This document shows, piece by piece, positions 37,993-45,906 of a stretch of 64,000 bases of DNA (positions within the stretch are counted from its first letter, which is position 1; every line of letters starts with the position of its first letter). The notes below the pieces were generated by a model, which was given only the letters and a program-made list of their open reading frames with translations, was not told where the DNA came from and made no database searches. The translations under genes were made by a program, and so were the position numbers. Origin of the DNA: Thraustochytrium sp. TN22 (lineage: Eukaryota > Sar > Bigyra > Thraustochytrida > Thraustochytriidae); NCBI GenBank assembly GCA_013306675.1, contig JABLUY010000203.1, positions 1 to 64,000 of the forward strand. The letters run 5' to 3'.

Positions 37993-40983
37993 ATGGAGCA
38001 GCAGCAGCACCACCATAGCGGCGTGGCCGCGCAGCGCGGCGAGCTGGAGAAGCTGAGCAAGGAGAACTTCAACTTGAAGCTGCGCATCTTCTACCTGGAG
38101 GAGCGGCTGGCCAAGCTGCGCAATGGCGGCGAGATTGACGAGTCGTTGGAGCAAGAGGTGGTGGAGCAAAAGGTGCTGCTGGATGAAAAGCAGCAGGAGC
38201 TGGACGAGCGCAATCTGCTGCTGGTCAAGGCGCGCAACGCCATCGAGGGCCTGCAGACGGACCTGGCGCTCTGCCGCGCGGAACTCGAGGAGGCGCGGAG
38301 CGTGGAAGTGCCCATGGAGGCGCTGCGCGAGAAGGAGGCCGAGGTGGACGCGCTGCGGCACCGGTTGCACGAGTCGGAAGAGCGCGACCGCAAGCGGCTC
38401 GAGGACGTGCTGACGCTCAACGAGCAGGTGCGCGAGCTGGAAGGCGCCGCGAAGCGCGCGGCCGTGCTGGAGGACGATTTGCGACGCGCGCGGCAGGAGG
38501 CGAGCGAGGCCCGCGAGGCGCTCGAGAAGCGCGAGGCGGCCATCGAGGAGGCGCGGGCAGAGGCCACCCGCCAGGCGCAGGACCTCGAGAAGGCGCGCGC
38601 CCAGCTCGTGGACAGCGCGCGGTCGCTGGGCGACCAGCGCAGCCGGGAGGCGGACCTTATGAACCGGCTGCAGGAGGCGACGCGCACCGAGGAGGGCCGC
38701 GTGGCGCGCCTCACGCAGCTGCTGCGGCAATGCGAGCAGGAGCGCGACCAGGCCGAGCGCGGCGCGGCGCTGGCGGAGCGCCGCGCCGAGGACGCCGCGC
38801 GCGAGCTCGAGGGCGCGCGCGCCGAGCGCGCCGACCTCGACGCGGCCGTGCGCCGTCTCGAGCGCGACAACCAGCGCCTGCGCGACGCGTACTCGACCAA
38901 GGAGATCAACCTGCGTCAGCAGGGCGAGCTCAAGCAGCAGGAGCTGCGTCGCGAGCAGACCGAGCGGGAGCTCGCGCTCAAAGCGGAGCTCGCCGAGCTG
39001 CGCGGCAAGTTCACGGCGCTCGAGTTCGCGCGCGACCAGGCCTACGAGCGCGCCGAGGCCGACCGCCAGCGCCTCCAGGTGGCGGAGGCAGCCTTGCGCG
39101 AGCGCGGCGCCGTCTCCAGCGCCGACCTCGACGCCCTGCACGCGCGCCTGGCCGCCGAGGTGCAGGCGCGCAAGGACAAGGAGGTCCAGCTGCGCGAGGC
39201 GCTCGCCGACAGCGTCGAGCGCGAGAAGGAGCTGCGCCGCCACGTGCGCTCCTGGGAGGCCCAGCTCACGGGCAAGCTCGACGAAGTGCTCGCGCCCGCA
39301 CCGCACGCGCCGGCGCACCTGTTGCAGCAGTCGCAGGGCAACCAGCAGCGCGGCGCTGGCCGCTACCAGCAGTACGCGCACCACGAGCTGGCGTCCTCCT
39401 CCGCGGCTTCGCGCGCTTCCAGCGACTCGTCCTCGCCCACGGCCGTCTCGCTGCGCGCTGGTGACCTGGTCGTGGACGAGCTGGCCTTGGATGCAGACGC
39501 GGGCCACTCCAACCACGCGAATGCGAACGGCCGGCCGCGGCCGCGGCCCTGGCTCGACGAGAGCCTCGGCTCAGCGGCACGACGCAGCAACGGCGGCTCG
39601 GACCGCCGCGGGCGCCCGCAGCACCAGCAGCAGGGCCCGTCGCACGAGCTGCTTCTGCGCCTCGAGGACCTCCAAGACCTCAAGAGCGCCTTCGCCAAGA
39701 GCGGCATCGAGATGGAGCGCAAATGGCACGCCAAGCTCAAGCAGATCGTCGGTCAGCTAGAGCGCACCGAGGCGCAGCTTGCGCACGCCGAGGGCAAGCT
39801 CGCCATTTTCATGCAGAGCATGCACACCATCGCGAACTCGAGCAGCTCGCAGCTCAAGGGCCAGGCGCGGTCTCTGGAGCAGCGCATCAGCGAGCTCCGC
39901 CTCGAGCGGCAGCACGCCGAGGACCGCGCACGCGTGCTGGAGCAGCGCGCGCAGCGCGCGCTCGCCGACAAAGACGCGCTGCACGAGCAGCTCGCCACCG
40001 CGCGCGAGCGCGCCGCGCATCTCGAGGGCGAGGTGCGCCAGGTGCGCGCGGAGCTGGAGGCGGCGCGCCAGGAGAAGGGCCGTGTGGACCAGCGCCTCGA
40101 GGACCTCTGTGGGTCCCAGGGCACGCTTGAGGAGAGCAATCGCGTGCTCTCGCTGGAGCTCGACGACCGCAGCCGCCGCATCCAGGTCCTCTCTGACGCG
40201 CAGGACACGCTCAAGCAGGACCTGCGCGACGCCCAGGACGCGCTGCGCGCCAAGTCGGACGCTGTCGCCGCGCTCAAGGCCAAGCTCGACCAGGCCGCGC
40301 GCCGCCTCGAGGAGCGCGACGCCAAGCTGCGCGACTCGCGCGTGCGCCTGGACCGCGCCATGCTCGATGCGGACCGTGCGTCCGCTGCCGGTGGCGACGA
40401 CTTCGAGCGCACCATCATGCGTCAGGTCCAGGAGACCGAGCGCGCCATGCGCTCCTCGGGCTCCGGTCTGGCCGCCTCCTCGCAGTTGCGCGCGCACGGC
40501 CTCGCGCCCGACGCCGCCGAGACGCTGCGCGAGGACTACCAGGCGCTGCGCCGCAGCGAGGACGCCTTTTCGCGCCTCATGGAGGCTGCCGCCGCCCTCG
40601 TCGACAAGTGTCAGCTCCTGCTAGCGCGCCACGGCACCGCGTCGTATGAGGTCCGCGACCTCCTGAACGCCACGCAGCGTCTGGCGCACGACCTGCAGCG
40701 CGTCGCGGACGACATCTACGCCGTGCGCCGCCGCCTCATGGACGCCACCGTCCCTGGCGCGCAGTTCGGGACCGCCACCAGGCCTCCGCCCACGCCAACG
40801 ACCACCTCGCACGCCCGCACCTGGCGTCGTGATCCGGGCCCACCCTCATCTCGTGGCGGAGGCCGTCCTTCTTCCTCGGCCGCCGACGAAGTCATGACCA
40901 GGCTCGACCGCCTCGGCTCTGCCTTCGAGCAGCAGACGTCGCGTATCTACGCTGACCTCGATGACTTTCCCTCACGGCGTTGA
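37993..40983 (+). CDS. CM1-domain coiled-coil centrosomal/MTOC protein
   Basis: 996 residues. Residues 17-42 (LEKLSKENFNLKLRIFYLEE) match the centrosomin motif 1 (CM1, Cnn_1N) of Drosophila centrosomin, human CDK5RAP2 and fungal Mto1/Pcp1, which binds and activates the gamma-tubulin ring complex. The rest is almost continuous Glu/Arg/Leu coiled coil (about 45-430 and 550-830), split by a Ser/His/Asn-rich linker (about 435-545) and ending in a Pro/Thr/Ser-rich tail. CM1 proteins recruit gamma-tubulin to centrosomes, basal bodies or other microtubule-organising centres. The start codon lies immediately before a Gln/His stretch and only 16 residues before CM1, as is usual for the family. Protein-level conservation outside CM1 is low, so a more exact name is not justified. 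Confidence 0.87.
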   Translation: MEQQQHHHSGVAAQRGELEKLSKENFNLKLRIFYLEERLAKLRNGGEIDESLEQEVVEQKVLLDEKQQELDERNLLLVKARNAIEGLQTDLALCRAELEEARSVEVPMEALREKEAEVDALRHRLHESEERDRKRLEDVLTLNEQVRELEGAAKRAAVLEDDLRRARQEASEAREALEKREAAIEEARAEATRQAQDLEKARAQLVDSARSLGDQRSREADLMNRLQEATRTEEGRVARLTQLLRQCEQERDQAERGAALAERRAEDAARELEGARAERADLDAAVRRLERDNQRLRDAYSTKEINLRQQGELKQQELRREQTERELALKAELAELRGKFTALEFARDQAYERAEADRQRLQVAEAALRERGAVSSADLDALHARLAAEVQARKDKEVQLREALADSVEREKELRRHVRSWEAQLTGKLDEVLAPAPHAPAHLLQQSQGNQQRGAGRYQQYAHHELASSSAASRASSDSSSPTAVSLRAGDLVVDELALDADAGHSNHANANGRPRPRPWLDESLGSAARRSNGGSDRRGRPQHQQQGPSHELLLRLEDLQDLKSAFAKSGIEMERKWHAKLKQIVGQLERTEAQLAHAEGKLAIFMQSMHTIANSSSSQLKGQARSLEQRISELRLERQHAEDRARVLEQRAQRALADKDALHEQLATARERAAHLEGEVRQVRAELEAARQEKGRVDQRLEDLCGSQGTLEESNRVLSLELDDRSRRIQVLSDAQDTLKQDLRDAQDALRAKSDAVAALKAKLDQAARRLEERDAKLRDSRVRLDRAMLDADRASAAGGDDFERTIMRQVQETERAMRSSGSGLAASSQLRAHGLAPDAAETLREDYQALRRSEDAFSRLMEAAAALVDKCQLLLARHGTASYEVRDLLNATQRLAHDLQRVADDIYAVRRRLMDATVPGAQFGTATRPPPTPTTTSHARTWRRDPGPPSSRGGGRPSSSAADEVMTRLDRLGSAFEQQTSRIYADLDDFPSRR

Positions 40984-41104
40984 ATTCGCCGCGCGCTGCG
41001 CAAGGATGGGTCTGCGCGCAGTTCTGAGGACCTGAGCAGCATGTAGGCAGTTTTCAGGACCTGAGCAGCATGTAGGCGAGACGGACATCGCCATCATACC
41101 TAAA

Positions 41105-41198
41105 GCAAACCAACGTGTACCTTTTCTTTTGCAAATTGGCAAGCGTCAACCGCAAACCAACGTGTACCTTTTCTTTTGCAATTTGGCAAGCATCAATA
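41105..41198 (+). repeat. 47-base tandem duplication
   Basis: Two adjacent copies of a unit starting GCAAACCAACGTGTACCTTT and ending in a GGCAAGC(G/A)TCAA motif, differing at only a few positions. AT-rich compared with its surroundings. Confidence 0.9.
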
Positions 41199-41436
41199 GA
41201 AGACGCGACTTCGCTCAGGCCGCCTTGTCGAGACACACACACACACATACACGCAGGCCTCGCGCAAAGCGGACGACGACGAAGGCCGGCGCCAGCGAGA
41301 TCGCACGTCCAGCCGACGACAAGATCCCATTGCGTACGTTGCCTTGCGAGAGATCGCCCGGCCGGGAGGCCGCAAAGCAAACGAATGGACGCCGAGACGT
41401 GGCCCAAAGGACCAAGGCCCCTCACTGGCGCCTGTC

Positions 41437-41476
41437 GCTCTCCTCCTCCTCCTCCTCCTCCTCCTCCTCCTCCTCC
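41437..41476 (+). repeat. (CTC)n trinucleotide repeat
   Basis: About twelve TCC/CTC units, about 290 bases upstream of the XRN2 start codon. Confidence 0.9.
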
Positions 41477-41766
41477 ATGATGATCTCCAGGTCCTGATCC
41501 TCGGACCTGGCCGGTGTCAAGTCGCGGGTCGAGCCGCTGGACGCGGCGGGCAGCGCGCCGGCAGACAACGATCGCGGCGGCGCGGGCGACGGCGCGCGCG
41601 CGCGGCGGCGGCGGCGGGCGGCGGCGGCGGCGGCGCGCGGCGCGCGGCGCGTGGGCCCGCTCCTGCTCGCGGCGGCTGCAGCGGGCGGCAGAGAGTGGAG
41701 GAGGACGACGAGGAGGACGGCGAGCGCAGCTGCAGCGGCAGCGGCAGCGGCAGCGGCAGCAGCACC

Positions 41767-44700
41767 ATGGGCGTGCCGGCGTTCTTCCGGTGGATCTCGG
41801 AGAAGTACCCGAAGATCATGACGCGGTGCGTGGAGGAGCGGCGGCGCGCGGACCAGACGCCCGTGGACGCGTCGCAGCCGAACCCGAATGGGTACGAGTT
41901 CGATAACCTGTATCTGGACATGAACGGGCTGATCCACCCGTGCACGCACCCGGAGGGCGAGCCGGCGCCGGAGACGGAGCAGGAGATGTACCTGGTGATC
42001 TTCAGGTACCTGGACCGGCTGCTCAACATGGTGCGGCCGCGCAAGGTGATCTACATGGCCATTGACGGCGTGGCGCCGCGCGCCAAGATGAACCAGCAGC
42101 GGTCGCGCCGTTTCCGCGCTGCGCAGGAGGCGCAGGAGGCGGAGGAGGACGCAGACCGTATCCGCCGCGAGATGATCAGCCAGGGTCTGCGGCCGCCGCC
42201 CAAGAAGAAGCCGGCGTGGGACTCGAATGTGATCACGCCTGGCACGGAGTTCATGGCGACACTCTCGGACTACCTTCGCTACTACATCGCGGAGCGTCTG
42301 AACAAGAACCCGGCGTTCAAGAACGTGCGGGTGGTGCTCTCGGACGCGCAGTCGCCGGGCGAGGGTGAGCACAAGATCATGCAGTTCATTCGCCGGGAGC
42401 GCGCCGAGCCGGGCTACGACCCGAACACGACGCACATCATGTACGGTCTGGATGCAGACCTCATCATGCTCGGGCTGGCGAGTCACGAGATCCACTTTAC
42501 GATCCTGCGCGAAGAGGTACTCTTCGGGAAGCAGAAGCGCAAGCAGGGCTTCCAGCGGGACGCGGTGCTCTTCAACAAGAAGGCCGCCGGGGAAGGCAGC
42601 CCGACGGACGGGGATGGGAGCCCGGGGAGCGATGACCCGGCGCTGGAGATCGACGCGGACGCCGGGCGAGTGGGCATGATGCACAAGCCCTTCGACCTGG
42701 TGCGCCTCTGGATCTTGCGCGAGTACCTCGCGCACGAGTTTAGGCCAGAGGCGTTTTACCAGCCGCTGCCGTTCGCGTACGACTTCGAGTCGTGTATTGA
42801 TGACTTTGTATTCATCTGTTTCTTCGTAGGCAATGATTTTCTCCCGCACCTCCCGTCGCTCTCCATCCGCGAGGGCGGTCTGGAGCTCCTCCTCGACCTG
42901 TACAAGCGCATCCTCCCCACCGTCGGCGGCTACCTCACCAAGGATGGCCAAGTCAACCTGGACCGCGTTGACGTCTACATGAGTGTGCTGGGCACCGTCG
43001 AGGACGAGATCTTCAAGCGGCGCCGCGAGGCCGAGCTGCGCGATCAGCAGCGCCGCGACGACAACCGCCGGACGCGCAAGGAGGGCGGCAAGACGCGCGC
43101 TGAGGGCGCCATGGCGCTCGCTGCGGCCTACGGCGGCGGCCCGCAGGTGCAGGGCAAGACCAAGCGCGGCAAGTTCGACGTTCAGGACTTTTCCGGCGGT
43201 GTTGGCAACCTCGTCCCACTCGGCCGCCCGCGCGGCAAGGGGGACGCCGCCCCGGCGCCCGCGCCGCCCGGCGGGGCCATGATCCCGCTCGGCCGCGGCG
43301 CCTCTGCGGGCAGCGCGGCCTCCGCCGGCTCCGCCTCCAGAAACAAGAAGAAGGAGGAGGCGCCCGCGCCGCCCCCGGGCAAGGACGCCAACAAGTCGGC
43401 GGCCGCAGAGCTGCGCGACAAGCTCAAGCGCGGCACCAAGCGGACCGCGGACCAGCGGGAGACTTCCTCGTCTTCGTCCTCGTCCGCGACGCCTGCCGAG
43501 CCTGCCGAGCCCATCGCCACGCGCGACATCCGCCGCGCCCAGGAGCGCGCCGCGGACGCCGTCGACAAGATCAAGCTCGAGGGCTACGAGGCCGACACCT
43601 CGAAAGCCGCGCTGGAGGCCTTTCAGCGCCGCATCAAGGAGAAGGAGGACGCACGCAACATCGTGGACGACGTGCGCGATGAGGTGCGCTTCGGCGAGGC
43701 CGGCTGGAAGAACCGCTACTACGCCTCCAAGTTCGGCCCTGAGTACGCTGACCCGGACTCCACCGAGCGCCGTGACGTCGTCCGCTCCTACGTCACGGGC
43801 CTCTGCTGGGTCCTGGAGTACTACTACCATGGCTGCCAGTCCTGGACCTGGTTCTACGAGTATCACTATGCGCCTTTCGCCTCGGACCTCGTCAACATCG
43901 ACACCATCAAAATCGACTTTCCGCCCTCCATGCCCTTCAAGCCCTTTGAGCAGCTCATGGGCGTCTTCCCGCCGGCCAGCGCGCACGCGCTCCCGGAGCC
44001 CTGCCGCTGGTACATGTGCGACGAGGAGTCGCCCATTGCCGACTTTTACCCCGTCAAGTTCGACTATGACGCCAACGGCAAGGGCGCGCGCTGGCTCTGG
44101 GTCGCGCTTCTGCCCTTTATCGACGAGAAACGCCTGCTCAAGGTCACGCGCGACCTCGAGGCCAAGTTCACGGCCGACGAGATCGAACGGAATGAGCACA
44201 ACCCGGACCTGGTCTTCGCGCGTGTGGACGCCGTCGGCACCGACAAGATGCTTGAGGCCGCGCACGAGGCAGAGCGCATTGCCGCGGCCAAGCTCGCTGC
44301 CTCAGGCGGCTCGGCTCCTGCCGCAAGCTCCAAAGCCGTCGCCAAGCTCGAGGCCACGCCTACCACGGCCGGCGACGTGCGCGCGACTTCCAAGCCGCAC
44401 GCGCGCCTCCTGCTCGCCTCTGCCACCAACGGCCTCGGCGGCTACTTCACCATCCCGCCCGAGAAGTTCATCTTCCAGGATGGCGCCACCATCCCGCCAC
44501 CCAATCGCAGACTCGACCCCATTGCAAACAACAAGGTCGCAGTCTTCGAGTTCCGCCTGCCCAAGATGCGGCCCCACCTCTCCATGCTCTTGCCTGGCGT
44601 GCGCGTGCCGCCGCGGGTGCTTTCCGCCGGCGACCTTGCCATCAAGATCCCCAAGCTCGGCCGCGGCGCCAACGTCGCGCACCTTCTTCAGGAGCAGCAG

Positions 44701-45333
44701 CAACAGCAGGCGCACTTCCAGCAGCACCAGCTCCATGGCCACGCCTTTGGCGGCCCTCCGCCCGGCATGATGGGCGGCGGCTTTGGCCTTCTCCAGCGTC
44801 AAGCCGACCACCAGCAGCGCAGCTACGGCACCTTTGAGCCACGCCACGCCGCCAAGCGGCCCCGCGGCCCGCCAGGTGGCGGCCGTGGCGGCTACGGCGG
44901 CCCACCTGGCGGCGGCCGCGGCTACGGTGGCCCACCCGGTGGCGGTGGCGGCTATGGCGGCCCACCCGGTGGCGGTGGTGGCTATGGTGGCCCACCCGGT
45001 GGTGGTGGCGGCGGCGGCGGCTACGGCGGCGGCGGCTACGGCGGCGGCGGCGGCGGCTACGGCGGCGGCTACGGCGGTCCACCGCAGCACCACCAGCAGT
45101 ACCCGCCGCAGCCTCATCACCAGCAGCAGCAGCAGCAGTACTACAACCAGCAGCACCAACAGCCCTACCGTGCGCCCGGTAACCCGTTTATGCCGGGTCA
45201 GCCGCCCCCGGCCGGCAACTCGCGCCCCGGGAACTCCAGGAGCGCCCTCATGGACCGTCTCTCCAACGCGCTTTCTGCTCACCCGGCTCCGCCGCACTAC
45301 GGGCAGCACCAGCAACAGTGGCCGCGGCGCTAA
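41767..45333 (+). CDS. XRN2: 5'-3' exoribonuclease of the XRN2/Rat1 type
   Basis: 1188 residues from an ATG in good context (CACCATGG). The N-terminal nuclease domain is highly conserved: MGVPAFFRWISEKYP, NLYLDMNGLIHPC, IDGVAPRAKMNQQRSRRF, SPGEGEHKIMQFIRRE, YGLDADLIMLGL and FFVGNDFLPHLPSL, which include the acidic metal-binding residues. The second conserved region (about 620-900) includes WVLEYYYHGCQSWTWFYEYH. The enzyme degrades 5'-monophosphate RNA in the nucleus for transcription termination and rRNA processing. Two oddities: the CCHC zinc knuckle that XRN2/Rat1 proteins usually have after the LDADLIMLGL region is replaced by a Lys-rich and acidic stretch, and there are long Ala/Pro/Gly inserts (about 440-600) and a GGYGGPPGGG- and Gln-rich tail from about 1030. 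Confidence 0.95.
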   Translation: MGVPAFFRWISEKYPKIMTRCVEERRRADQTPVDASQPNPNGYEFDNLYLDMNGLIHPCTHPEGEPAPETEQEMYLVIFRYLDRLLNMVRPRKVIYMAIDGVAPRAKMNQQRSRRFRAAQEAQEAEEDADRIRREMISQGLRPPPKKKPAWDSNVITPGTEFMATLSDYLRYYIAERLNKNPAFKNVRVVLSDAQSPGEGEHKIMQFIRRERAEPGYDPNTTHIMYGLDADLIMLGLASHEIHFTILREEVLFGKQKRKQGFQRDAVLFNKKAAGEGSPTDGDGSPGSDDPALEIDADAGRVGMMHKPFDLVRLWILREYLAHEFRPEAFYQPLPFAYDFESCIDDFVFICFFVGNDFLPHLPSLSIREGGLELLLDLYKRILPTVGGYLTKDGQVNLDRVDVYMSVLGTVEDEIFKRRREAELRDQQRRDDNRRTRKEGGKTRAEGAMALAAAYGGGPQVQGKTKRGKFDVQDFSGGVGNLVPLGRPRGKGDAAPAPAPPGGAMIPLGRGASAGSAASAGSASRNKKKEEAPAPPPGKDANKSAAAELRDKLKRGTKRTADQRETSSSSSSSATPAEPAEPIATRDIRRAQERAADAVDKIKLEGYEADTSKAALEAFQRRIKEKEDARNIVDDVRDEVRFGEAGWKNRYYASKFGPEYADPDSTERRDVVRSYVTGLCWVLEYYYHGCQSWTWFYEYHYAPFASDLVNIDTIKIDFPPSMPFKPFEQLMGVFPPASAHALPEPCRWYMCDEESPIADFYPVKFDYDANGKGARWLWVALLPFIDEKRLLKVTRDLEAKFTADEIERNEHNPDLVFARVDAVGTDKMLEAAHEAERIAAAKLAASGGSAPAASSKAVAKLEATPTTAGDVRATSKPHARLLLASATNGLGGYFTIPPEKFIFQDGATIPPPNRRLDPIANNKVAVFEFRLPKMRPHLSMLLPGVRVPPRVLSAGDLAIKIPKLGRGANVAHLLQEQQQQQAHFQQHQLHGHAFGGPPPGMMGGGFGLLQRQADHQQRSYGTFEPRHAAKRPRGPPGGGRGGYGGPPGGGRGYGGPPGGGGGYGGPPGGGGGYGGPPGGGGGGGGYGGGGYGGGGGGYGGGYGGPPQHHQQYPPQPHHQQQQQQYYNQQHQQPYRAPGNPFMPGQPPPAGNSRPGNSRSALMDRLSNALSAHPAPPHYGQHQQQWPRR

Positions 45334-45906
45334 ACAAACGGTTGTTCCTAACTAACAAGTGGCTACCACCGTAAAGGATTCAAAGAAGGCTTGGAACGCT
45401 CTACGGATTGCGCTTGGAGACGTCTTGAAGTAGGCCAAGGCTCTCACATGGGAGCGAAATGTGCAAAGTACGGGCTCGCCATGCTTACTTGAGAAGAAAT
45501 AGCCAGGACTGCACATCGCCATCATCAGTGCCACATTTTGCGTCTTGCGTACAACAGCTTCATCGAAGACAAGAGTCATGGCGCCACGTGTCTGTTCCCG
45601 TCGCGTCGGCGAATTGCCTTGACCTGATTTTCCCCCGATGCCAACACGGATGTTTGCATTGGACAAGCGTAGAGGCGCGGGTCTATGACATCACCCGGCA
45701 GCCATCTTCGCGAGCCCAAGCGAAACTGATGCCCAAGCGACGTCAAAACTCGTCCGCGCTTTGCTTTTCATCTGAGCTGCACCCGTTCTGAAGACAGCGA
45801 CAAATCAAATCGAACAAAAGCAAACAAACAAATGATCTTACCGAAACCCTTTGGACCTCAGCACGGGCTTCGGCGAATGAATCTGGAGCCGTCAAGGAGC
45901 CGTCAA
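45334..45906. other. Convergent intergenic region
   Basis: 573 bases between the stop codons of XRN2 and the kinase-like gene. Lower GC, with an AACAAACAAACAAA-like run near 45815-45831. No gene seen. Confidence 0.55.

Larger units (their letters stand above)
40984..41766. other. Intergenic region upstream of XRN2 with direct repeats
   Basis: Holds two copies of AGGACCTGAGCAGCATGTAG (41027 and 41056), a 47-base duplication (41105-41198), an (AC)n run near 41233-41247, a (CTC)n array (41437-41476) and a GGCAGC repeat just before the XRN2 start. The XRN2 frame is open back to 41344, but that part is low complexity. Confidence 0.6.

Noticed and set aside
37816-39516. 566-codon minus-strand frame opposite the CM1 gene
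   Set aside because: The plus strand has CM1 and continuous coiled coil; the antisense product is Leu/Val-rich noise.
41422-44265. Very long open frame on the minus strand opposite XRN2
   Set aside because: High GC leaves antisense frames open. The plus strand encodes unmistakable XRN2 motifs, and the antisense product is Arg/Leu/Val-rich with no domain.
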